From contig DAOVBS010000046.1 in NCBI GenBank assembly GCA_030670425.1, forward strand, positions 1-5,475: a stretch of DNA of 5,475 nucleotides. Direction: 5' to 3'. Position 1 is the stretch's first letter; the number at the start of each line of letters is the position of its first letter. This DNA comes from Chloroflexota bacterium (GTDB lineage Bacteria > Chloroflexota > Dehalococcoidia > GIF9 > AB-539-J10). The notes under the pieces were generated by a model. It ran no database searches. It saw nothing but the letters and a program-made list of their open reading frames with translations, and was not told where the DNA came from. This document shows positions 1 to 5,110 of the stretch, one piece after another. The position numbers were made by a program, and so were the translations under genes.

Positions 1-100
1 TTGGCAAGGAGGGTTCCGCTATCCTGTCCCGTCTGTTCCAGCGCGAGCGTCCAGTCTGTCACCCCCCCTCCTTTTGGGTTTGTGGGGGGAAGTGGCAGAG

Positions 101-127
101 GATTTCGAGGTGGGAGATTTCGTGGTG
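101..127 (+). repeat. short direct repeat upstream of first gene
   Basis: GATTTCGAGGTG (101-112) recurs as GATTTCGTGGTG (116-127), 11 of 12 bases identical, with a 15-nt period. It lies 41 nt before the first start codon, in the only sizeable leader in the window. It could be a protein-binding site or a chance repeat in G-rich DNA. No recognisable sigma-70 promoter flanks it. Function unknown. Confidence 0.4.
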
Positions 128-151
128 AAAGACGATGGTGAAAATAGCGAG

Positions 152-162
152 AAAGGAGGTGA
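152..162 (+). promoter_or_regulatory. strong ribosome binding site of the 89-aa gene
   Basis: AAAGGAGGTGA is almost the full complement of the 16S rRNA 3' end and sits 6 nt before ATG 169. This site is the main reason for accepting the low-complexity frame that follows as a real gene and for fixing its start. Confidence 0.8.
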
Positions 163-168
163 GGTAGT

Positions 169-438
169 ATGCCATTCGGAAGAGGCTGGTTTGGATGGGG
201 GGGCGGTTGGGGCCGGGGATACGGTCCAGGACGGGGTAGAGGCTTTGGGTTGGGCTTCGGCCGGCGTCTAGGGCGAGGCCTTGGTCGTGGTTGGTTTGGG
301 TGGTACGGTGCCTATGCCCGGGGTTGGCCTGGACGTGGTGTAGCTTATGTCTATCCCTATGGGGGATTTGGTTACCCCCGCCATGGCGGTGCCTATGGTC
401 TGTATTATGGAGACCCGTATGGGCATTCACCGTACTAG
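169..438 (+). CDS. Gly/Arg/aromatic-rich small protein, function unknown
   Basis: An 89-residue protein I cannot assign to a characterised family. It is extremely biased: 32 Gly, 12 Tyr, 11 Arg and 6 Trp, a single acidic residue (Asp82), and no Lys, Cys or Glu. GRGWFGW occurs twice (residues 4-10 and 39-45). Residues 1-57 are mostly Gly-Arg/Gly-Phe/Gly-Trp steps, and residues 58-89 are rich in Tyr, Gly and Pro. There is no signal peptide or membrane segment. It is probably disordered and strongly basic. The start is fixed by a near-perfect Shine-Dalgarno at 152-162. It resembles the repeat portion of the DUF5320-type gene downstream but lacks its GTGPxG head and coiled-coil tail, so it may be a diverged or reduced relative. 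RNA, nucleotide or partner-protein binding would fit the Arg/aromatic content, but that is speculation. Bias this strong can also keep false frames open. Confidence 0.65.
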   Translation: MPFGRGWFGWGGGWGRGYGPGRGRGFGLGFGRRLGRGLGRGWFGWYGAYARGWPGRGVAYVYPYGGFGYPRHGGAYGLYYGDPYGHSPY

Positions 439-459
439 ATGGCCTAGCTTGAAATGCTG

Positions 460-501
460 TGCCGCAGGGCGTGCCACTTGTGGGGGTGCCCATAGGCGGC
501 A
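460..501 (+). other. intergenic stem-loop between first two genes
   Basis: TGCCGC (460-465) pairs perfectly with GCGGCA (496-501). Inside it GGGC (467-470) pairs with GCCC (488-491), separated from the outer stem by an asymmetric 1/4-nt internal loop. Two G-U pairs and a CC/GG pair can extend it inwards. No T-run follows, so it is a poor intrinsic terminator. It occupies the only long gap inside the operon and ends 15 nt before the next Shine-Dalgarno. A role in mRNA processing or in setting expression of the flanking genes is inference. Confidence 0.5.
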
Positions 502-516
502 AAGTGAAAAACTATT

Positions 517-526
517 GAGGAGGTGA
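517..526 (+). promoter_or_regulatory. strong ribosome binding site of the DUF5320-type gene
   Basis: GAGGAGGTGA lies 4 nt before ATG 531, with the AGGAGG core about 7 nt away. It fixes the start of the DUF5320-type gene. Confidence 0.8.
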
Positions 527-530
527 TACA

Positions 531-896
531 ATGCCAGGACTTGATGGAACAGGACCCCGTGGAATGGGTCCAATGACGGGGGGTGGATGGGGTTTTTGCA
601 GTCCCCGGGGATTTGGACGGGGAATGGGCTTCGGGCGTGGATTTGGCCCAGGGCGAGGATATGGCTTTGGGCGGGGGATGCCCGACGCTGGGGCTGGTCA
701 ATGGTCGGGGTATGGGCCGCCGCAGGGCTATCCCTATGCTGGCGGTGCGCCGTACGCTTATGGTGGAGGAGGCCCTTATGCACCCCAAATGACAAAGGAG
801 GAGGAGCTTGACTTGTTGAAGAATCAGGCTCAAGAGGTGAGGGGTCAACTGGAGCAGATTGAGTTAAGAATGAAGGATCTAGAGGCTGGAGAATAA
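531..896 (+). CDS. DUF5320-type protein with C-terminal coiled coil
   Basis: A 121-residue protein of the DUF5320 type, recognised by its head (residues 1-19: MPGLDGTGPRGMGPMTGGG) and architecture. The molecular function of the family is unknown to me. Residues 20-50 are Gly-Arg/Gly-Phe steps, 51-86 are Gly/Pro/Tyr/Ala-rich, and 88-119 form a clear coiled coil. The heptad positions are L93, L96, A100, V103, L107, I110, M114 and L117, with strict 3/4 spacing. There is one cysteine, C23, just after the head. No signal peptide or transmembrane helix is visible, so it is probably cytoplasmic. Start set by the strong SD at 517-526. The next gene begins 12 nt downstream and ends in a coiled coil aligning with this one without gaps (13 of 31 identical). 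Direct pairing with that protein is a reasonable inference. The family often sits beside NifX-like and MinD-like genes, as here. Confidence 0.9.
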   Translation: MPGLDGTGPRGMGPMTGGGWGFCSPRGFGRGMGFGRGFGPGRGYGFGRGMPDAGAGQWSGYGPPQGYPYAGGAPYAYGGGGPYAPQMTKEEELDLLKNQAQEVRGQLEQIELRMKDLEAGE

Positions 897-908
897 GAAA
901 GGCGGTGC

Positions 909-1463
909 ATGGTGAAAATCGCGATATCGGCGACAGGACCTGGTTTGGACGCTGATGTGGATCCTCGCTTTGGAAGGTGCCAGTACTTCATTATCGTTGA
1001 TGCTGAGACTATGCAGTTTGAGGCGCTGGAGAACTCCAGTGCGGCGGCTGCCGGGGGTGCAGGAATCAGTGCGGCGCAGATGGTTGCCAACAAGGGGGCA
1101 GAGGTTGTTCTCACCGGAAACTGCGGGCCGAACGCCTACCAGACGCTATCTGCTGCTGGTGTTCAGGTGATCAGTGGTGTCTCAGGAACGGTAAGGGATG
1201 CGGTGCAGGCCCATAAGGCAGGGAAGTTAGAGCCAAGCGCGCAGCCTAACGTGGCGTCCCATTACGGCATGGGAATGGGTCGGGGTAGAGGCATGGGCAT
1301 GGGTATGGGTATGGGGCGGGGAATGATGTCTACGCCAGGACCTGTGTCTCAAGAGGCAAGCCCAACACAGGAGATACAGATGCTGAAGAGCCAGGCTGAG
1401 AGCCTGGGACAGCAATTGAGCCAAATCCAGCGGCGTCTGGAAGAACTGGGGAAAGGAGAATAG
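909..1463 (+). CDS. NifX-domain protein fused to DUF5320-like tail
   Basis: A 184-residue, two-part protein. Residues 1-106 are a NifX/NafY-type domain (dinitrogenase iron-molybdenum cofactor biosynthesis fold). Its marks are the VKIAISA opening, the DADVDPRFGRCQYF segment (C24), and the AEVVLTGNCGPNA segment (C72) before the last helix. Proteins of this fold bind or carry metal-sulfur cofactors; here the cargo is unknown. After a linker, residues 120-140 are Gly-Met/Gly-Arg repeats. Residues 154-184 form a coiled coil with heptad residues I156, L159, A163, L166, L170, I173, L177 and L180, ending in GKGE. Ordinary members stop near 105-120 residues, so the tail is an added module like that of the preceding gene. 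An AAAGG-type site (898-902) precedes ATG 909; GTG 912 is an alternative start. No nitrogenase gene is visible, so a role outside nitrogen fixation is likely. Confidence 0.93.
   Translation: MVKIAISATGPGLDADVDPRFGRCQYFIIVDAETMQFEALENSSAAAAGGAGISAAQMVANKGAEVVLTGNCGPNAYQTLSAAGVQVISGVSGTVRDAVQAHKAGKLEPSAQPNVASHYGMGMGRGRGMGMGMGMGRGMMSTPGPVSQEASPTQEIQMLKSQAESLGQQLSQIQRRLEELGKGE
1266..1328 (+). repeat. in-gene GGNATG-type hexamer repeat
   Basis: A run of imperfect 6-nt units (GGCATG, GGAATG, GGTATG, interrupted by GGTCGG and GGTAGA) encodes the Gly-Met/Gly-Arg stretch, residues 120-140, of the NifX fusion protein. Because the unit is two codons long, copy-number change by slippage would keep the frame and only lengthen or shorten the linker. 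Confidence 0.75.
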
Positions 1464-1472
1464 AGAGAGACT

Positions 1473-1697
1473 ATGCCTATCTATGAGTATGAGTGCCTGA
1501 AGTGCGGGGGGAAATTTGAGGTTCGCCAGGCCATGGGCGAAACCGGGTCCGGCTTGAGTTGCCCCAAGTGCCATGCCCCTAATCCCAAGCGACTGGTTTC
1601 CTCATTTTTCAGGTCTGGCTCGAGCGAGGATGACGTGATGGGTGCGAGCTGCCCCACCTGTAGTTCTGGAGTGTGCGGACTCCCTCCAATGTTATGA
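1473..1697 (+). CDS. FmdB-type zinc-ribbon protein
   Basis: A 74-residue protein with the FmdB/CxxC regulatory-type zinc ribbon. The diagnostic MPIYEYEC start is followed by C8-x2-C11 and C30-x2-C33, the expected four ligands for one zinc ion. A third pair, C60-x2-C63, plus C68 lies in the Ser/Gly-rich tail and could bind a second metal or be redox active. Family members are small and mostly uncharacterised; the name comes from a putative regulator of formamidase genes, which is weak evidence for function here. The start matches the family. The nearest clear SD (AAAGGAGA, 1452-1459) is 13 nt away inside the preceding gene, so coupling to that gene's termination at 1461-1463 is likely. It sits between two DUF5320-like genes, which suggests a helper role in the same metal-related pathway. 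Confidence 0.93.
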   Translation: MPIYEYECLKCGGKFEVRQAMGETGSGLSCPKCHAPNPKRLVSSFFRSGSSEDDVMGASCPTCSSGVCGLPPML

Positions 1698-1727
1698 AGG
1701 GAGCCAGTTCTCATTTGAGGTGTTACT

Positions 1728-1958
1728 ATGCCTAGAGGCGATGGTACAGGACCTTACGGCCAGGGGCCGGGAACAGGTCGGGGAATGGGACGTGGTGCCG
1801 GGGTGGGCAGGGGAAGGATGGGTGGAAACCGCCCCGGGGCGGGTCCCAGCGGCAATTGTGTTTGTCCCAATTGCGGGGCGAGGGTGTCACACGGGCCAGG
1901 CGTACCTTGCTACGACCTGAAGTGCCCTTCATGCGGCGCAAAGATGGTCAGAGAATAG
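1728..1958 (+). CDS. DUF5320-like head fused to Cys-rich ribbon
   Basis: A 76-residue protein in two halves. Residues 1-42 are a Gly/Arg/Pro-rich head starting MPRGDGTGPYGQGPGTGRG, closely like the head of the 121-aa protein upstream. Residues 43-76 are a compact Cys-rich unit: C44, C46-x2-C49, C61 and C66-x2-C69, with H55 between the pairs. C46/C49/C66/C69 would make a normal zinc ribbon. C44 and C61 are extra and make an Fe-S site possible too. I recall similar uncharacterised small proteins in anaerobes, but no known function. GAGGTG (1717-1722) lies 5 nt before ATG 1728. The gene ends 1 nt before the GTG start of the first ferredoxin-ATPase, so it is probably made in step with it and may be its partner. 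The DNA shows no membrane or export signal. Confidence 0.88.
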   Translation: MPRGDGTGPYGQGPGTGRGMGRGAGVGRGRMGGNRPGAGPSGNCVCPNCGARVSHGPGVPCYDLKCPSCGAKMVRE

Positions 1959-1959
1959 A

Positions 1960-2859
1960 GTGATCATTTCCGTTGCCAGCGGCAAGGGGGGCACGGGAAA
2001 GACTCTGGTGGCTACCAGTCTGGCTCTTTCGCTCGCCAATAGGCATCCAGTGCAACTGCTGGATTGCGATGTGGAGGAGCCGAACGACCACATATTCCTC
2101 AGTTTGACGGTCGATCAAAGCTGGCCGGTATATGTGGCTGTGCCCGAAATAGACGAGAGCAAGTGTACCTCTTGTGGCACGTGCTCCGAAGTCTGCGCCT
2201 ACAATGCCATTGCTGTGATCAAGCAGAAGGTACTCGTCTTTCCCGAGCTATGTCACGGTTGTGGGGCGTGCTCCTATTTGTGCCCCGAGTCGGCTATCAC
2301 CGAGGGTGGAAGAGAGATAGGTGTGGTCGAGATGGGCAACTCAGGGAAGCTGGAGCTTGTTCAGGGGAGACTTCTGATTGGTGAACTGATGGCTCCCCCC
2401 ATAATCAGGGAAGTCAAGAGGCATATTGACCCTACGAGTCATGTCATTATTGATGTGTCGCCGGGGACTTCGTGCCCTGTGGTGGAATCAATCAGTGGTA
2501 GCGACTTCTGTCTTTTGGTCACTGAACCCACTCCTTTCGGATTGAATGATCTCTCTCTGGCGGTGGAGGTGGTGAGGAAGTTGCGGATCCCTTGCGGCGT
2601 GATAATCAATCGGGTGGGAGTAGGAGACGAAAGGGTCGAGGGATACTGCAATGAGCAAGGCATTCCTATCTTGCTGAAGATCCCTCTGGATAGGAAGATC
2701 GCGACTCTGTATTCTAAAGGGATTCCCCTAGTGGAAGGGATGCCTGAGTGGCGTCCTGTCTTCCTTGAGCTCTTCGGGGAGATCGGGCGAGTTGCCTCGG
2801 TTGGAGCAACGAGGCAGGTGGGTGGTGAGGGGCTGCCAACGAGGCGGGTGATTACATGA
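1960..2859 (+). CDS. MinD-superfamily ATPase with inserted 2[4Fe-4S] ferredoxin (first copy)
   Basis: A 299-residue P-loop ATPase of the MinD/ParA superfamily with an inserted ferredoxin domain (COG1149-type). The deviant Walker A SGKGGTGKT spans residues 7-15, with LLDCDVEEPN at 33-42 as the switch region. Residues 63-113 form a bacterial-type ferredoxin with two complete clusters of ligands, C69/C72/C75/C79 and C98/C101/C104/C108. IIDVSPGTSCPV (163-174) supplies the Walker-B-like Asp165 and the conserved PG..CPV. Relatives are thought to couple ATP binding to Fe-S-dependent metal-cluster handling; the substrate is unknown. GTG 1960 is chosen because it gives the family's normal start just before the P-loop. 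It has no good SD and begins 1 nt after the preceding stop, so translational coupling is expected. The last ~20 residues are Gly/Arg-rich and poorly conserved-looking. It overlaps the next ATPase gene by ATGA. Confidence 0.96.
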   Translation: MIISVASGKGGTGKTLVATSLALSLANRHPVQLLDCDVEEPNDHIFLSLTVDQSWPVYVAVPEIDESKCTSCGTCSEVCAYNAIAVIKQKVLVFPELCHGCGACSYLCPESAITEGGREIGVVEMGNSGKLELVQGRLLIGELMAPPIIREVKRHIDPTSHVIIDVSPGTSCPVVESISGSDFCLLVTEPTPFGLNDLSLAVEVVRKLRIPCGVIINRVGVGDERVEGYCNEQGIPILLKIPLDRKIATLYSKGIPLVEGMPEWRPVFLELFGEIGRVASVGATRQVGGEGLPTRRVIT

Positions 2860-3716
2860 AAGAAGTCGTGATTCTTAGTGGCAAAGGAGGGACGGGGAAG
2901 ACAAGCATAGTGGCTTCCTTTGCCGCTCTAGCTCGAGACAAAGTGCTAGCTGATTGTGATGTGGATGCTGCTGACCTTCATCTCCTGCTCCAGCCTACGG
3001 CTAGAAGGAATGAAGAGTTTTGGAGTGGACAGGTTGCCTTCATCGACAAGGAGAAATGCACCCAGTGTGGCCTGTGTCAGGATGTTTGCCGATTTGGGGC
3101 CATAAAGGATTACTCCGTTGATGAGGTGTCCTGCGAAGGCTGCGGGCTATGCTGGCGAGTCTGTCCTGTTGATGCCATCGCCATGCAGCCGTGCATGGCC
3201 GGACACTGGTTTGTCTCTGATACGCGGCACGGGCCTCTGGTTCATGCCAGGTTGGGGATCGCCCAGGAGAACTCCGGCAAACTCGTCACGCTGGTTCGTG
3301 TCAACGCCAGGCATGTGGCTGAAGAGCAGGGGTTGGACTGTATTCTCAGCGACGGCCCACCGGGTATTGGTTGCCCGGTCGTCGCTTCTCTGACTGGAGC
3401 GAGCTTGGCGCTCCTGGTGACTGAGCCTACACTGTCGGGAATCCATGATCTCGAGCGGGTTGTTGGGCTCTGTCGTTACTTTGATATTCCTGCCATGGTA
3501 TGCATAAACAAATGCGATCTCAACGGCGATAACTCCCGCCGTATTGAAGACTATTGTGATGCCCAGGGAATAGAGGTTGCGGCCAGAGTTCCCTTCGACA
3601 ATGTGGTGACCGAGGCGCTTGTTCGGGGTTTGCCGGTGGTGGAGTATTCCAGCAACGAGGTCACTCAGGAGATAGCGAACTTGTGGCAGAGGACTCGGGC
3701 CAGGCTGGACAAATAA
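2856..3716 (+). CDS. MinD-superfamily ATPase with inserted 2[4Fe-4S] ferredoxin (second copy)
   Basis: A 286-residue paralogue of the preceding gene with the same plan. Walker A SGKGGTGKT is at 8-16 and the switch region ADCDVDAADLHLLL at 32-45. The ferredoxin insert (about 62-112) has two full ligand sets, C68/C71/C74/C78 and C93/C96/C99/C103. ILSDGPPGIGCPV (163-175) gives the Walker-B-like Asp166. It is a separate subtype, not a recent duplicate: it has DVDAADLHL where the first copy has DVEEPNDHI, and the two differ throughout. Each has one P-loop, so a heterodimeric ATPase carrying four [4Fe-4S] clusters is plausible. Such adjacent pairs are common in anaerobes, including the Desulfovibrio orange-protein locus (recalled). 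Start ATG 2856 overlaps the upstream TGA by 4 bp, with GAGGCGGGTG (2841-2850) as SD. No residue of the nucleotide or cluster sites is missing. Confidence 0.97.
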   Translation: MKEVVILSGKGGTGKTSIVASFAALARDKVLADCDVDAADLHLLLQPTARRNEEFWSGQVAFIDKEKCTQCGLCQDVCRFGAIKDYSVDEVSCEGCGLCWRVCPVDAIAMQPCMAGHWFVSDTRHGPLVHARLGIAQENSGKLVTLVRVNARHVAEEQGLDCILSDGPPGIGCPVVASLTGASLALLVTEPTLSGIHDLERVVGLCRYFDIPAMVCINKCDLNGDNSRRIEDYCDAQGIEVAARVPFDNVVTEALVRGLPVVEYSSNEVTQEIANLWQRTRARLDK

Positions 3717-3726
3717 TGACGTTTGC

Positions 3727-3736
3727 AGAGGAGGAG
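3727..3736 (+). promoter_or_regulatory. ribosome binding site of the NifX-like gene
   Basis: AGAGGAGGAG lies 8 nt before ATG 3745 in the short gap after the second ferredoxin-ATPase, and supports that start. With its own strong site this gene need not depend on upstream translation. Confidence 0.75.
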
Positions 3737-3744
3737 AGTTACAA

Positions 3745-4083
3745 ATGCGATACGCGGTACCTATCAGTGGTGGCAAGATAGCTGTCCATTTTGGCCATTG
3801 CAGCCATTTTGCCTTGTTCGACGTTGACGAGGCGACCATGGCTATCATGGGGAAGGAGATCGTACCTTCACCAGGGCACGAGCCTGGACTTCTCCCAGCG
3901 TGGCTGGCTGACGAGGGGGTTTCTGTTGTTGTGGCTGGTGGCATGGGATCCAGAGCGCAGGGTCTTTTCACGGAGAGCCGCATCCAGGTCGTTGTTGGGA
4001 TATCACAAGGCGATCCAGAAGCAGCTGTCCTGGACCATATCAAAGGAACGTTGGCGACTGGCGACAATCTCTGTGACCACTAG
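3745..4083 (+). CDS. NifX-like metal-cluster-binding protein, stand-alone
   Basis: A 112-residue, single-domain NifX/NafY-type protein (dinitrogenase iron-molybdenum cofactor biosynthesis fold) of normal family length. Its signatures are HFGHCSHFALFDVD (15-28), HEPGLLPAWLADEGV (45-59), AGGMGSRAQGLF (64-75) and the C-terminal TGDNLCDH (105-112). H15, H18, C19, H21, H45, C110 and H112 are potential metal or cluster ligands. The canonical fold, including the HEPG loop, places it in the subgroup containing the Desulfovibrio orange protein (which carries a Mo/Cu-sulfide cluster) and its relatives. That this copy holds the same cluster is only a possibility. It is clearly different from the fusion protein at 909, which lacks the HFGH and HEPG motifs. 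It lies between the ferredoxin-ATPases and the Mrp-like ATPase, so it is a likely cargo carrier for one of them. Confidence 0.95.
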   Translation: MRYAVPISGGKIAVHFGHCSHFALFDVDEATMAIMGKEIVPSPGHEPGLLPAWLADEGVSVVVAGGMGSRAQGLFTESRIQVVVGISQGDPEAAVLDHIKGTLATGDNLCDH

Positions 4084-4090
4084 GACTTAC

Positions 4091-4097
4091 AGGAGGT
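4091..4097 (+). promoter_or_regulatory. ribosome binding site of the Mrp-like gene
   Basis: AGGAGGT ends 4 nt before ATG 4102. It fixes the start of the Mrp-like ATPase, which matters because it includes the divergent N-terminal domain in the gene. Confidence 0.75.
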
Positions 4098-4101
4098 TAC
4101 C

Positions 4102-5109
4102 ATGAGTGACGGAACGGAGGAGCAGGTTTGGCGTGCACTGGGACAGGTAGTTGTCCCTGGGGTGATGCGCAGTCTGGTGCAGATGAACCTGGTGCGAAGC
4201 ATTGAAGTTGAAGATAGCAGAGCGAAGATTGCTCTGGCTTCGACCGCGATTCCTGCAGAGCATCATGGTTGGCTTCAGGGCAAGGTAATCAGTGCGGCCC
4301 GTGAGGTTCCCGGTGTGACGGATGCTATCGTTGCCTTCGCTGAGACCAAGCCGAAAGAACTGAATCAGATTCAACAAATAGTGGCAGTGATGAGTGGCAA
4401 AGGGGGGGTGGGCAAGTCCCTGGTAGCTGGCCTCCTGGCCTCCTCTTTTGCCCGAGAGGGAAAGGATGTTGGCATACTTGATGCTGATATCACCGGCCCC
4501 AGCATCCCCAAGATGTTTGGTCTGAACGTTCGACCGAGTGGCAGCGAGACAGGTATCCTGCCGATATCGTCCAAGTCTGGCATCGAGGTTATGTCCATGA
4601 ATCTTCTGTTGCCCAGTGAGGACGAAGCCGTCATCTGGCGAGGCCCGCTCATGTCCAAAGCCATTACCCAGTTCTGGGAGGATGTCCTCTGGGGCAAGCT
4701 TGACTATCTCGTAATAGACTTGCCGCCAGGCACCGCCGATGCTCCACTGACGGTGATGCAGACGGTACCGCTCTCGGGCGTGATCGCTGTTTTCACCCCT
4801 CAGGACCTGACGGAAATGATAGTGAAGAAGGCAGTGAAAATGGCGAGGAAGATGGACGTCCGGGTGCTTGGAGTCATAGAGAATATGAGCTATCTCCTGC
4901 TACCTGGAACAGGGGAGAAGCTGGAAGTTTTTGGCAGCAGCAAGGGAGAAGAGATGGCCAAAGCTTCCGAAGCCCCCCTCTTGGGACGGCTGCCGATTGA
5001 TCCTCAACTGGCCAGACTGTGTGATGAGGGAAATATTGAGAAATACAGATCCGACGCGCTGTCTGAAATCGTTGAAAACGTTGTCGTCGCCTTGAAAGGC
5101 AAAGAGTAA
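4102..5109 (+). CDS. mrp: Mrp/NBP35-type P-loop ATPase lacking the usual CxxC
   Basis: A 335-residue Mrp/ApbC/NBP35-family ATPase. Residues 1-85 are a divergent MIP18/DUF59-like domain: the outline fits, but the usual DPE and PGCP-type motifs are absent. Walker A SGKGGVGKS is at 98-106, LDADITGPSIPKMFG at 126-140, GPLMSKAITQF at 181-191, and Walker B LVIDLPPGTADAPLT at 203-217. ENMSY is at 260-264. Family members assemble or carry [4Fe-4S] clusters, bridged across a dimer by a CxxC just after ENMSY. Here that site reads LLLPGTGEKLEVFG (265-278) with no cysteine; the only Cys in the protein is C307. It may therefore act as a clusterless ATPase, or take its cluster from a partner such as the adjacent NifX-like protein. 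The nucleotide site is intact, so this is not decay. The following scaffold gene starts 1 nt downstream. Confidence 0.96.
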   Translation: MSDGTEEQVWRALGQVVVPGVMRSLVQMNLVRSIEVEDSRAKIALASTAIPAEHHGWLQGKVISAAREVPGVTDAIVAFAETKPKELNQIQQIVAVMSGKGGVGKSLVAGLLASSFAREGKDVGILDADITGPSIPKMFGLNVRPSGSETGILPISSKSGIEVMSMNLLLPSEDEAVIWRGPLMSKAITQFWEDVLWGKLDYLVIDLPPGTADAPLTVMQTVPLSGVIAVFTPQDLTEMIVKKAVKMARKMDVRVLGVIENMSYLLLPGTGEKLEVFGSSKGEEMAKASEAPLLGRLPIDPQLARLCDEGNIEKYRSDALSEIVENVVVALKGKE

Positions 5110-5110
5110 A

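Noticed and set aside
2..19. Possible sigma-54 promoter (TGGC then CCGC), suggested by regulation of the Desulfovibrio orange-protein operons
   Set aside because: The GG-to-GC spacing is about 3 nt too long and the TTGC element is not intact.
1..138. Possible 3' end of an upstream gene
   Set aside because: All three plus frames are open at the left edge (stops at about 126, 138 and 271), but none gives a recognisable C-terminus.
74..271. 65-aa acidic plus-strand frame starting at TTG 74
   Set aside because: It begins at a weak start without a ribosome site and runs out of frame through the first 102 bases of the well-signalled 89-aa gene; no recognisable similarity.
59..502. 147-aa open frame on the minus strand
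   Set aside because: It is the reverse of Gly-rich plus-strand DNA, giving a His/Pro/Arg-rich product without motifs, and it opposes a gene with a near-perfect ribosome site.
1266..1328. Hexamer array as a CRISPR-like or regulatory repeat
   Set aside because: Units are 6 nt without spacers and lie in frame inside a gene; this is protein-level low complexity.
1680..1703. Hairpin CTCCCT/AGGGAG over the stop of the FmdB-type gene
   Set aside because: Only 6 bp with a 12-nt loop and no T-run, and the next gene follows 30 nt on in the same operon; not credible as a terminator.
3147..4067. 306-aa open frame on the minus strand
   Set aside because: It lies opposite the second ferredoxin-ATPase and the NifX-like gene, both with clear family motifs. 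The product has no recognisable domain and looks like reverse-strand shadow coding.
909..4083. Nitrogen-fixation island
   Set aside because: NifX-like folds and a NifU-like scaffold are present, but no nifH, nifD, nifK, nifE, nifN or nifB. These folds are widespread in anaerobes that do not fix nitrogen.
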